In this document: positions 40,801 to 49,103 of the stretch, in pieces
How the letters are laid out: each line of letters begins with the position of its first letter
Position numbering within the stretch: position 1 is the stretch's first letter
The notes under the pieces: model-generated
Database searches by the model: none
Seen by the model: only the letters and a program-made list of their open reading frames with translations
What the model was told of the DNA's origin: nothing
Program-made: the position numbers and the translations under genes
NCBI GenBank assembly: GCA_903901225.1
Contig: CAIUQE010000008.1
Coordinates: forward strand, 1-52,896
Direction of reading: 5' to 3'
Source of the DNA: Candidatus Omnitrophota bacterium
GTDB lineage: Bacteria > Omnitrophota > Gorgyraeia > Zapsychrales > Fredricksoniimonadaceae
Length of the DNA: 52,896 nt

Positions 40801-41562
40801 TTACGCTCCGCGAATATCAACCAACTCGCGTTGAGAAGGATAACTGATCAAAACAGCGCGCTTACGCCCATGCAACACGAACATGCTGCCCGCCGCCGCC
40901 GCGGAAGCGCCGGCCGCGATCACTTTCTTAAGGTCATCGAGTGATCCGCATCCACCGCACGCGATCACAGGCACATTAACCGCGCGAACAATGTCACGCA
41001 CAAGCTCAAGATCATAGCCCTGCATCACGCCATCACGGTCGATTGAATTAAGCAGCAATTCACCAGCTCCAAGTTTTTCCATCGCGACGGCATGCTGAAC
41101 GGGGGAAAGTCCCGTCGCCCTGGTCCCGGAATGGATACATACCTCGGGCCTGCCCCATAAATTCTTTTTAACGTCAATGGCCACCACCACGCATTGGCTG
41201 CCGAACAACTTCGCCCCCTGATCAATGATCTGGGGCTTTTCTACCGCCGCCGAACAAACGCACACTTTCTCTGCCCCGGCATTTAACATGGCGCGCATGT
41301 CATCAACAGACCTTAACCCGCCACCAACCGTAAAAGGCAGCAAACATTCATTGGTAACCCGCTGGACCAATCGCACATCGGGTATTCGCTTTTCAAAGGT
41401 CGCCTTGATATCCAGGAAAATGATCTCATCCGCCTGCTTAGTGTTAAAGATCTGGGCGGCATTGCTGGGATCGCCAATATAAACATGCTCCTTGAACTTC
41501 TGTCCCTTGACCAGGCCCTGGCCGCTGAGTAACAAACATGGGATGATCCGGGGTAAAAGCAT
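40801..41562 (-). CDS. HisF-like cyclase subunit (acetamidino-sugar type, HisF2)
   Basis: A 253-residue TIM barrel related to imidazole glycerol phosphate synthase HisF. It keeps RIIPCLLLSGQGLVKGQKF at the start, LPFTVGGGLRS, and the phosphate-binding VIACGGCGSLDDLKKVIAAG. The genes beside it (HisH-like and a WbpG-like amidotransferase) show it belongs to the surface-sugar branch, where HisH2-HisF2 supply ammonia for converting an N-acetyl to an acetamidino group. The catalytic Asp pair of true HisF (positions 11 and 130) appears changed at the first position (CLLLSG), which fits a non-histidine role. Confidence 0.88.
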   Translation of the reverse strand: MLLPRIIPCLLLSGQGLVKGQKFKEHVYIGDPSNAAQIFNTKQADEIIFLDIKATFEKRIPDVRLVQRVTNECLLPFTVGGGLRSVDDMRAMLNAGAEKVCVCSAAVEKPQIIDQGAKLFGSQCVVVAIDVKKNLWGRPEVCIHSGTRATGLSPVQHAVAMEKLGAGELLLNSIDRDGVMQGYDLELVRDIVRAVNVPVIACGGCGSLDDLKKVIAAGASAAAAGSMFVLHGRKRAVLISYPSQRELVDIRGA

Positions 41563-41563
41563 A

Positions 41564-42199
41564 TTAAGCGTACGTTAAAAAGTTATCGATAAGCGCAAGG
41601 CCATGGTCATGGCTTTTCTCAGGATGGAACTGCACACCAAAAATATTACCTCTTTCAATGACAGAAGTAAATTCGCCGCCATAATCCGTCGCCGCGGCAA
41701 TGTCGCCGGCATCCTTGCAACACGCCTTGTACGAATGCGTAAAATAAAACCGCTGGCCGTCGGCGATCCCCTTGAACAGGACACTAGCCTTCTTCTGAAA
41801 AACTTTATTCCATCCAACATGCGGGATCCTGAATGTCAGTTTGGCCGTTGAACCTGATGCCGTTCCGGGAAAATTGAATTTCTCTGTGCGGGCATCGATC
41901 CATTTTAAGCCATCAACATGCCCCTCTTCACTAAAACACGTCAGCAACTGCATCCCCAGGCAAATCCCCAGGACCGGAGCCTTATCCTCCAGGACCTTCT
42001 TGTTCAATACCTCCTGCAAGTTCCGTTGTTGGATATTCGCCATCCCCGCGGCAAAATTCCCGACACCGGGTAAAATGATCTTGGAGGCCGCCATAATATC
42101 CTGAGGGTTGGAGGAAACTAAAGCCGAATGTTTCAAGCGTTCGACCTTGGTCAAGATCGACTGCAAATTCCCCATCCCGTAATCCACGATAACGACCAT
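41564..42199 (-). CDS. HisH-like glutamine amidotransferase (HisH2)
   Basis: A 211-residue class I glutaminase that releases ammonia from glutamine. The catalytic Cys is in VLGICLGMQLL and the His-Glu pair in NIFGVQFHPEKSHDHGLALI; the start VIVDYGMGNLQSILTKVERL is typical of HisH. It stops 1 nt before the HisF-like gene, so the two form a complex. As no other his genes are near and the WbpG-like enzyme is present, I assign it to amidination of a sugar rather than to histidine synthesis. Confidence 0.92.
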   Translation of the reverse strand: MVVIVDYGMGNLQSILTKVERLKHSALVSSNPQDIMAASKIILPGVGNFAAGMANIQQRNLQEVLNKKVLEDKAPVLGICLGMQLLTCFSEEGHVDGLKWIDARTEKFNFPGTASGSTAKLTFRIPHVGWNKVFQKKASVLFKGIADGQRFYFTHSYKACCKDAGDIAAATDYGGEFTSVIERGNIFGVQFHPEKSHDHGLALIDNFLTYA

Positions 42200-42258
42200 T
42201 TCAACTTCCTTTCAAGCCCAGACCGCGCGCCACGCATGATATCTTCATATACGACCAT

Positions 42259-43203
42259 TCAACCCTGACGCGTCGATCCGCTGGCGGCTTTTAAAGGGAA
42301 CAAACATCCCACCGCGAATACAGCGCCATCACCAAGGATCGAAACAAGCCGATGCAGTGCAAGCGTAACCATTAAAGGTCCAGACGCGAATGTCGTGGAC
42401 AAAAGCATATAGAGCATGGCTTCCCGGACACCCAAACCACCTGGGGCGCCTGGTGTGACAAAACCGCCAGTCCAGGATAATGCAACGGCCGCAAGAATGG
42501 TAAAAATATGAGAAAAACTGACTGGCACGCCAAGCACAAACACAATAATCCCCGCAAACAACAAACCGAGCCAGATGATAACCAGTGAATCAAGCAACAG
42601 GCTCACCAGGCAGGTCTTAAGGAACGGGAGAGAATACACGCGTTGCCAGATCTCAGGAAAGATCCGTTTAACAAGGATCCCGGTAACGAAAACTGCCAGC
42701 ATAAATCCTGAGAATATAAGTAGAAGCCCCGCGCCAAAGCCAACATGCCAACGGATCGACGCATCTTTTAACATATCAAAAGAACAGACAGCCGCAACCG
42801 ATAAAGAAGCAATGATTAATAATATCGTCTCCAGGATGCTGCTGAGCGCAATATCGCCATGAGAGACCCTATAGCGATTTACCAAATAATTACGCCCCAC
42901 AAATTCCATAAAATTGCCTGGCAAATATTTCAGGATATTCGTGCGGAAATATATGCCCAGGACATCACGAAAAGGTATTGTGGCGGCCTGGCGGGACAAA
43001 ACCCTTAATAAAATGATCCAGACCCAGGCTAAAAGAATAAAGAAAAACACATAAGCCCCGATAAATAAACTCAAGGCCACACAGGCGCGCGCCGGATCGT
43101 TCAACTGAAGGACGTGGTAATCAAGCTTAAGGCAGGAACGGATCAAATAAAAAAAAGCAAGACCGGTGATCAGCGCGCCCATGATCCTTGCGACGATCTT
43201 CAT
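42259..43203 (-). CDS. UPF0104/LPG-synthase TM-type membrane protein
   Basis: A 314-residue membrane protein of the same family as that at 32789-33781 but clearly diverged. Matching positions are IYFRTNILKYLPGNFMEFVG, the family's first conserved loop, and GGFVTPGAPGGLGVREAMLY, the second. About eight helices are visible. In a polysaccharide cluster such proteins are thought to move lipid-linked sugars or lipids across the membrane. No Wzx-type flippase is present in the cluster, which makes it a candidate for that job. Confidence 0.82.
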   Translation of the reverse strand: MKIVARIMGALITGLAFFYLIRSCLKLDYHVLQLNDPARACVALSLFIGAYVFFFILLAWVWIILLRVLSRQAATIPFRDVLGIYFRTNILKYLPGNFMEFVGRNYLVNRYRVSHGDIALSSILETILLIIASLSVAAVCSFDMLKDASIRWHVGFGAGLLLIFSGFMLAVFVTGILVKRIFPEIWQRVYSLPFLKTCLVSLLLDSLVIIWLGLLFAGIIVFVLGVPVSFSHIFTILAAVALSWTGGFVTPGAPGGLGVREAMLYMLLSTTFASGPLMVTLALHRLVSILGDGAVFAVGCLFPLKAASGSTRQG

Positions 43204-43217
43204 TATGGCAACACCAG

Positions 43218-43754
43218 TTATTCTCTCATTTTGATGAAGCGGGCCGGGACCCCCCCTACCACGGACCGCGGCGGCACGTCGTGAACAACAACAGCCCCGG
43301 CTCCCACCACCGCGCCCTCACCGATAACCTTCACCGAATCCATGATCACGGCATTTGCCCCGATCCAGGCATCGCGCGCGATAAGCAAAGGCGAACGGGA
43401 CAAACCCCACTCGGCCTTAGGCCTCCCGGATACAACGTGCGTGTGGCTCTCGATCAGAACATTCTGACTTATCCAGACGTCATCTTCGATCGCAACGCCA
43501 CCGGAATAATCGATCTCGACATTGTAATTGATGGCCACGCGATGCCCGATCTTTAAGGACCCGGCGGCTCTTGGGTCAAGCGTAAAATCAGCCCTGATAA
43601 AACGACACGCGCGACCTACGCTCAATTTTCTTCCCGTCGAAAAAAGCATGGAATAAACAAAATTCCTGAGCAGATTGAACGGGGGGAAATCAAATAAGCC
43701 CAAGCCGAACAACCATTGGAGAAAGCGCTTAAGAAATTCTGTCACGTAAAGCAT
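43218..43754 (-). CDS. WcaF/CysE-type sugar O-acetyltransferase
   Basis: A 178-residue left-handed beta-helix acyltransferase. Hexapeptide repeats dominate the second half: INYNVEIDYSGGVAIEDDVW, then ISQNVLIESHTHV, ARDAWIGANAVIMDSVKVIG and EGAVVGAGAVVVHDV; the His in ESHTH is the likely catalytic base. ATG 43754 follows an AGGAGG site; TTG at 43772 in the same frame is less likely. It probably decorates a sugar with acetyl groups. Confidence 0.85.
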   Translation of the reverse strand: MLYVTEFLKRFLQWLFGLGLFDFPPFNLLRNFVYSMLFSTGRKLSVGRACRFIRADFTLDPRAAGSLKIGHRVAINYNVEIDYSGGVAIEDDVWISQNVLIESHTHVVSGRPKAEWGLSRSPLLIARDAWIGANAVIMDSVKVIGEGAVVGAGAVVVHDVPPRSVVGGVPARFIKMRE

Positions 43755-43762
43755 TCGCCTCC

Positions 43763-44890
43763 TTACCGGCAATATTTCTCGTAGAGAACAGGTGTAAAAA
43801 ACCCCATATCAACGGCTGCCTTAACAAGGAACTTGAACGGCCTCAGATAACGGTCGCTGGTCGCGTAATCACGGTAACTTTTAATCGGCAGGGCCATGAT
43901 GCTTTCAAAATCCTGAGGGCTGAGTTGAAGTTTACGGATACAATACGCAACCAGGTTATCGGAAATGTCAGGGGGAATTCCTAAAAGTTCCCCTGCCTTC
44001 GCCCGTGAGATCACCCCGGCTCTGAGCGGGCCGGATAAATAGACCTTCCGTTTATCAACATTAAACTTCCGCGGCAACAGCCAGCCAAAAGCGAACTTTG
44101 AATAAATATTCTCGTAATGATTCCCGCCGTAAGGCCGCCAGCCGAAAACGCGCGTCAACTCTTCTTTGGCCTTCTCCTTGTCATAATCCAGAAAATTAAG
44201 CAGGGGCACCTGGCGAATGCCGTTCATGATGGTATGCCATAAGACATCCCCGATCATGACATTGGGAAAAGACTTGAGAGGGACCGTCCCGAATTGGCGA
44301 TGGACTGAACGGATATACAGGCCATCCAGATACCCCCACTCCCGCGGCACCGTACCTTCGGTAAAAAAAGACTGGCCGCCAATGATGTAGCGTATCCCCT
44401 CGCGCGCGGCAACTTTCATCAATGCCCCGTGTATGCCGACGTCCGTAGGCGTCTCAACGCAAGGCACGGACGCTTTTAAGAACGCCACCTGCAGGTCGCG
44501 GAACTCCTGCCAATCAACCACATACGTATAAAGATCCACATTCAATTGATCCGTAATATTCTTTATGTTCGAAACAGCCTCATCCGTATTCCAGCCATTA
44601 TCAAAATGCACGGCCAAAGGACGAAGTCCCATCTTTTGCGCGGTATAAAGGGCAAAGGAACTGTCCACCCCTCCGCTAACGCCAACGATGCAATCATAAT
44701 CTTTGCGGGAACCCGCCTGTTTAATTTCCAGCACAAGCTTATCCACGGCACCCGGCCGGGCAACTTCCCGGCGATAATAAGCCGTCATGCTGTCATGGCT
44801 ATGACAATAATTACAAACACCCTTCTCATCAAACCGGATAGACGTTAATGTCGTATCCAACAGGCACCGGGAGCACGTCTTCGCGCCCAC
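43763..44890 (-). CDS. N-acetyl-sugar amidotransferase, WbpG-like
   Basis: A 375-residue PP-loop ATP pyrophosphatase family enzyme. It starts with a zinc-type motif (CSRCLLDTTLTSIRFDEKGV, then CNYCHSHD), followed by the ATP loop VGVSGGVDSSFALYTAQKMG. These features identify the WbpG/PseA family, which adenylates an N-acetyl sugar and replaces oxygen with ammonia from HisH2-HisF2, giving an acetamidino group. I use GTG 44890, one base after the previous stop, with AGGAAGG eight bases ahead. Confidence 0.9.
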   Translation of the reverse strand: MGAKTCSRCLLDTTLTSIRFDEKGVCNYCHSHDSMTAYYRREVARPGAVDKLVLEIKQAGSRKDYDCIVGVSGGVDSSFALYTAQKMGLRPLAVHFDNGWNTDEAVSNIKNITDQLNVDLYTYVVDWQEFRDLQVAFLKASVPCVETPTDVGIHGALMKVAAREGIRYIIGGQSFFTEGTVPREWGYLDGLYIRSVHRQFGTVPLKSFPNVMIGDVLWHTIMNGIRQVPLLNFLDYDKEKAKEELTRVFGWRPYGGNHYENIYSKFAFGWLLPRKFNVDKRKVYLSGPLRAGVISRAKAGELLGIPPDISDNLVAYCIRKLQLSPQDFESIMALPIKSYRDYATSDRYLRPFKFLVKAAVDMGFFTPVLYEKYCR

Positions 44891-44891
44891 G

Positions 44892-45848
44892 CTATTTTCC
44901 TTCCTGCATGTCAAACATCATCGCGAACAGGAAAAACTGCAGCCCGCTGATGATCATGAGCGCGTCCAGGACCGTACGGGATCCGGTGACCCCGTAGCCT
45001 CCCATGAAGAAGCGATCAAAGATCAAATACACGCCATAGATCAATCCGCACGGCAAAAAAAATGCCGCCAGGTAATAAAAGAACGCGAGTGGATGAAAAT
45101 CAAGGAACAGGTATTTGAAATTCAAGCGCCACCAAAACCCCCTCCAGAGCATCGGAGAAACTTTTAAGGCATAATTCAGTCCCTTGATCTGGGACTGACG
45201 TTCGCCCTTAAGATAGATGGCCGTGCGCGGGATATCTTTCACCTTGAGCGAATACGCGTTCAGGCGGATCAGGAAATCCATGGGATAACCGTATCCCGCC
45301 CAGGCCTTGGACCAGTCAATACGGTCAATGGCATTCTTACTGATCGCCGTATACCCGTCCACAACATCCATCAACTTGTAATACCCGGAAGCGATCTTTG
45401 TCAGGGCCGTGATGATCCAGTTCCCGACGAGCCGGATCCTTGGCATCTTGCTAAGGGTATCATCCAGCTTGCTGAGCAAGAAACGATTGCCCTTGGTATA
45501 ATCAACCTCGCCATTAATGATCGGATCAAGAAAATGCGCTGCTTCCTCCAGCGGCATCTGATAATCAGCGCCCACCACCAACGCGATGTCATAACCTTCC
45601 GCCGAAGACCGTAAATAACCCGTAATAATGGCCCCTCCCGGTCCTTTGTTGCGTTCATGGCACACCAACGTGATGCGGGGATCATTCTTGGCGCATTCCA
45701 ATATCACCGCATTCTGTCCGTCAGTGCTCTTGTCATCAACGACATAAACAACATCAATGAACTCCGGAACGTTCCGCAGTGTCGGCATGATCAATTTCTG
45801 TTCATTATAAGCCGGAATAACAAGAGAGATCCTTCGGCCCTTATACAT
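44892..45848 (-). CDS. Glycosyltransferase family 2, membrane-anchored
   Basis: A 318-residue enzyme. The GT-A domain starts RRISLVIPAYNEQKLIMPTL, has VVDDKSTDGQNAV and the metal-binding region LVVGADYQMP, and contains KGNRFLLS, typical of polyprenyl-phosphate sugar transferases. Two helices follow at the C-terminus (PLAFFYYLAAFFLPCGLIYG and ALMIISGLQFFLFAMMF). ATG 45848 overlaps the upstream aminotransferase by 8 nt and uses an AAGGAGG site inside that gene. Confidence 0.9.
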   Translation of the reverse strand: MYKGRRISLVIPAYNEQKLIMPTLRNVPEFIDVVYVVDDKSTDGQNAVILECAKNDPRITLVCHERNKGPGGAIITGYLRSSAEGYDIALVVGADYQMPLEEAAHFLDPIINGEVDYTKGNRFLLSKLDDTLSKMPRIRLVGNWIITALTKIASGYYKLMDVVDGYTAISKNAIDRIDWSKAWAGYGYPMDFLIRLNAYSLKVKDIPRTAIYLKGERQSQIKGLNYALKVSPMLWRGFWWRLNFKYLFLDFHPLAFFYYLAAFFLPCGLIYGVYLIFDRFFMGGYGVTGSRTVLDALMIISGLQFFLFAMMFDMQEGK

Positions 45849-46962
45849 GCACCCTCCTTGGATTCTTAAAGAAACTATTGATCCCCTGGGTGATCCGATC
45901 GATATCTCCCGGTTCCAACTCCGGGAACATGGGCAGACTAAGTACGGAATCAGCGGCACGTTCCGCTTCGGGAAGATCACCCTGGCGGTAGCCCAGATAC
46001 TGGAATGCTGATTGCAAATGGACCGGTACCGGGTAATGGACCCCTGTCATAACGCCTTGTGCTTTCAAATAATCAGCCAATTCATCCCGACGGGATGTCC
46101 TGACCACATAAAGATGATAAACATGCCGTGCCCCCGCCACCTCGACGGGCAACACCAGGTCGGGGCATCCCTGCAAGAGGCTGTCATAATAACGCGCGTG
46201 CGCGCGACGCTTATCGGTCCAGGACGCGAGGTATTGCAGCTTTACCTGCAAGATCCCCGCCTGAATATCATCCATGCGGTAATTATAACCAAGGATGTCA
46301 TGATAATATTTCTGGGCGCGCCCGTGATTAAGCAGTTTCTGGGCGAGATTCGCGACTGCCGGCAAATTGGTAATTAAAATGCCCGCGTCCCCATACGCCC
46401 CCAGATTCTTTCCGGGATAAAAGCTGAACACACCCGCGTCGCCGAATGAACCCACCGGGCGACCTTCCCAGCTGGCATCATGCGCCTGGGCGCAATCTTC
46501 AACCACCTTCAATTGATATTGACGCGCCAAAACCATCAGCCTTCCCATATCAACCGCGTGCCCATAAAGATGTACCGGGATGATCGCCTTTGTCCTCGAA
46601 GTAACGACCCCGGGTATCTTCTCAAGGTCCATCAGGTAAGTGGCCGGATCAATATCGACAAAAACAGGCTTGGCCCCGACATGCCAGATCGCTTCAGCCG
46701 TGGCAACAAAGGTATGCGACGTCGTAATGACCTCATCCTCTGGCCCAATACCCAAGGCCATCAGCGCCAACGCCAGGGCGGATGTCCCATTCGAACATCC
46801 TACCCCATAAGCACATTGGTGCCGCAAAGCAAACGCCTGGGAGAACGCCTCAACGGTCTTTCCCTGCACAAACGATGAAGTGGCGATGACATCCCTGATC
46901 TTGCGGATAACCTCATCTTCAATGGGATGGTATTGCTTAAGAAGATCGACCAAAGGGATCAT
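45841..46962 (-). CDS. DegT/DnrJ/EryC1/StrS sugar aminotransferase, WbpE-like
   Basis: A 373-residue PLP enzyme that puts an amino group on a keto-sugar nucleotide. Typical blocks: VGCSNGTSALALALMALGIG, EVITTSHTFVATAEAIW, IIPVHLYGHAVDMG, VEDCAQAHDASWEGRPVGSF, and FSFYPGKNLGAYGDAGILIT with the Schiff-base Lys. Its neighbours are WbpB- and WbpD-like, matching the oxidise-aminate-acetylate sequence on carbon 3 of a UDP-GlcNAc uronic acid. ATGA overlap with the acetyltransferase gene ahead. Confidence 0.94.
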   Translation of the reverse strand: MIPLVDLLKQYHPIEDEVIRKIRDVIATSSFVQGKTVEAFSQAFALRHQCAYGVGCSNGTSALALALMALGIGPEDEVITTSHTFVATAEAIWHVGAKPVFVDIDPATYLMDLEKIPGVVTSRTKAIIPVHLYGHAVDMGRLMVLARQYQLKVVEDCAQAHDASWEGRPVGSFGDAGVFSFYPGKNLGAYGDAGILITNLPAVANLAQKLLNHGRAQKYYHDILGYNYRMDDIQAGILQVKLQYLASWTDKRRAHARYYDSLLQGCPDLVLPVEVAGARHVYHLYVVRTSRRDELADYLKAQGVMTGVHYPVPVHLQSAFQYLGYRQGDLPEAERAADSVLSLPMFPELEPGDIDRITQGINSFFKNPRRVHV

Positions 46963-47552
46963 GTGTAGTGGATATCCCTAAGCTTGCGGGCCGGATTCCC
47001 GGCGCAGATGGTATGGGGCAGCACATCATGGGCAACAACCGATCCGGCGCCAACAAGAGCGCCATCCCCCACGTTGATCCCCGGAAGCACGGTGACATTC
47101 GCGCCCAACTTGGCTTTAACGCCGATCGTCGGCCCTTTCAAGGCTTCCTTAACGCCGGGAGAACATGGGAATTTGGCATTTGTCAAGACCACCTGCGGGC
47201 CCAGCCAGCAATTATTTCTAAGGAGTGAGAATTCGGGAACAAACGCCTGGGAATGAATACGGACATTATCTTCAATGATGCTATGGTGCTCGATCACGCT
47301 GGACGTGCCGATAGATACATTATTGCCAATCGTGTTGCATTCACGCACGCTGACATGATGCCCGGTCTTTAAAGATTCCCCGATCGTATTGCCCGCGTAT
47401 ATTACCGTGTGTGACCGGATATGGGCGTTGTCGCCGATAACGGTAGGCAGAGAAACACCTTTAACAGGACACCCGATATTGCAGTAATCCTCAATAATGA
47501 CATTCTCACCCAGGTGAACATCAGGGTGAATGATGGCTGTTTTTGCGATCAT
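46959..47552 (-). CDS. Sugar N-acetyltransferase, WbpD-like
   Basis: A 197-residue hexapeptide-repeat acetyltransferase: IHPDVHLGENVIIEDYCNIG at the start, GDNAHIRSHTVIYAGNTIGE, HSIIEDNVRIHSQ and the closing GNPARKLRDI. It would acetylate the 3-amino group formed by the aminotransferase next to it. It is not closely similar to the WbpD-like protein at 21591-22100. It overlaps the oxidoreductase gene by 32 nt. Confidence 0.87.
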   Translation of the reverse strand: MIAKTAIIHPDVHLGENVIIEDYCNIGCPVKGVSLPTVIGDNAHIRSHTVIYAGNTIGESLKTGHHVSVRECNTIGNNVSIGTSSVIEHHSIIEDNVRIHSQAFVPEFSLLRNNCWLGPQVVLTNAKFPCSPGVKEALKGPTIGVKAKLGANVTVLPGINVGDGALVGAGSVVAHDVLPHTICAGNPARKLRDIHYT

Positions 47553-48615
47553 ATATTCCCAGGCGGCATTTCTTGGGCCTGAACCGTAAAGGTATTTCCT
47601 GCCCCGTTTCGATCGATTCGTACAGCGCGGAGATTATCTCAAGGCTTTTGCGGCCTTCCAAACCATCCACCAATGTCTTTCTATTATTGACGATGCAATC
47701 AACAATATGGTCATACTGCGCCTTATGGCCAAAGCCATATACGTTCTTGGGATTTTCATGGCTCACGCGCTGTATTTCAATATCGCGTTCCGTCATGTTA
47801 TCGAACAACCACGTCTTTAACTGATTGACCGCAAAACCACCGATCTCAACCGATCCACGCTCACCCAGGATGGAAATTGACCCTTCAAGGTCTTTCGGAC
47901 GGGCAGCTGTCGTAGCCTCAATTATGCCCAGCGCGCCGGACCGGAACTTTAGGACAGCCACCCCGGTATCCTCAGTTTCGATATTCACCAAAGCCGTGAT
48001 CGTTTTGGTAAAAACAGACTCCACATCGCCCATCATCCATTCCAACAGATCGATATGATGGCTCGCCTGATTGGTAAAAACACCACCGTCCTGTGCCCAG
48101 GTCCCGCGCCAGGGATCCTGGTCATAATAATCCTGGCGGCGGCACCAGCGCACACGCACCGTCCCCAGCACCAGCTTGCCGAAACGGCCTTCGACCAAAG
48201 CCTCTTTCAACCGCTGCACCGGGGGATTAAAACGATTCTGTTTAACAACAAACAACTTGATATTGTTCTGGTCACACGCGCTGATCATCGCATCCGCGTC
48301 ATCGAGCGTCAAGGCCATCGGTTTTTCGATGATGATATGTTTTTTGTACGCAACAAGGTCCAGGACATTCTGGGCGTGACAGCCACTGGGTGTCAAGACG
48401 GAGACGATATCAATGTTCTTTTCGGCGCGCATCATCGTATGCATATCGGTATAAGCGCGAACTCCATACCGGCTGGCAACATTTTCGGCTTTGGAAGGCA
48501 CAATGTCACACACGGCGCACAGCCGGGCTCCCGCGATCTGTCCACTACCCAGTAGCTCGGCATGTTTGGCCGATATCCTGCCACAACCAACTAACGCAAC
48601 ATTTAATTCTTTCAT
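47521..48615 (-). CDS. Gfo/Idh/MocA sugar oxidoreductase, WbpB/WlbA-like
   Basis: A 364-residue NAD-dependent dehydrogenase. Rossmann start NVALVGCGRISAKHAELL, signature KHIIIEKPMALTLDDADAMI, then KQNRFNPPVQRLKEAL and DGGVFTNQASHHIDLLEWMM with the conserved His pair; these latter two are characteristic of WlbA/WbpB, which oxidise C3 of UDP-GlcNAc uronic acid. First gene of the cluster, behind a good promoter. The dehydrogenase that would make the uronic acid (WbpA-like) is not in the window. Confidence 0.92.
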   Translation of the reverse strand: MKELNVALVGCGRISAKHAELLGSGQIAGARLCAVCDIVPSKAENVASRYGVRAYTDMHTMMRAEKNIDIVSVLTPSGCHAQNVLDLVAYKKHIIIEKPMALTLDDADAMISACDQNNIKLFVVKQNRFNPPVQRLKEALVEGRFGKLVLGTVRVRWCRRQDYYDQDPWRGTWAQDGGVFTNQASHHIDLLEWMMGDVESVFTKTITALVNIETEDTGVAVLKFRSGALGIIEATTAARPKDLEGSISILGERGSVEIGGFAVNQLKTWLFDNMTERDIEIQRVSHENPKNVYGFGHKAQYDHIVDCIVNNRKTLVDGLEGRKSLEIISALYESIETGQEIPLRFRPKKCRLGIYDRKNSHHSP

Positions 48616-48660
48616 CAGAAACGCCCCAAGGTTGATGTATGGACCTAACGTAACTGGTAA

Positions 48661-48689
48661 ATTCTACACTCTTAATTTTCTACTTGCAA
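48661..48689 (-). promoter_or_regulatory. Promoter of the acetamidino-sugar cluster
   Basis: TTGCAA (48689-48684) and TAGAAT (48666-48661) with a 17-base spacer on the minus strand, about 45 bases before the WbpB-like ATG. Genes follow with little or no gap down to 39219, so it could drive all nine. Confidence 0.55.
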
Positions 48690-48773
48690 GCATAAAGCCA
48701 TCTCCAACTCGCGTTTTGCATTAGAAAAACCCAACGGAACGGCATACGGCAAGCTGAACATCGCCCGATGATA

Positions 48774-49103
48774 TCACCACTTTTTAAAAATAAAGAAAAC
48801 GGCAACGATGATAAAAAGAAAACCCACGATATAATTCCATTTGAGCTCTTCCTTGAGGTACAGCACGGAGAACGCGCAGAAAACAACGAGAGTGATCACT
48901 TCCTGGATGGTCTTCAGCTGGGCGGCGCTGAACTGGCCGTACCCCCAGCGGTTGGCCGGCACCATGAAACAGTATTCGACGAAGGCGATGCCCCAGCTGG
49001 CCAGGATCACGATCCACAGCGGCTTATCCCTGAATTTCAAATGCCCGTACCAGGCCGTGGTCATGAAAATATTGGAAATGGTCAGCAAAAGCACTGTCCT
49101 CAT
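48774..49103 (-). CDS. DMT-type small membrane protein (DUF486)
   Basis: A 109-residue protein with four membrane helices of the DUF486 family, related to small drug/metabolite transporters. Family marks: TISNIFMTTAWYGHLKFRDK, ILASWGIAFVEYCFMVPANR and FSAAQLKTIQEVITLVVFCA. Substrate unknown; such half-size proteins usually work as dimers. The ATG overlaps the stop of the upstream flavoprotein gene. Confidence 0.92.
   Translation of the reverse strand: MRTVLLLTISNIFMTTAWYGHLKFRDKPLWIVILASWGIAFVEYCFMVPANRWGYGQFSAAQLKTIQEVITLVVFCAFSVLYLKEELKWNYIVGFLFIIVAVFFIFKKW

Noticed and set aside
40801..42199. Histidine biosynthesis hisF/hisH
   Set aside because: They stand inside a sugar cluster next to a WbpG-like amidotransferase, with no other his genes; the HisF-like active site also differs at its start.
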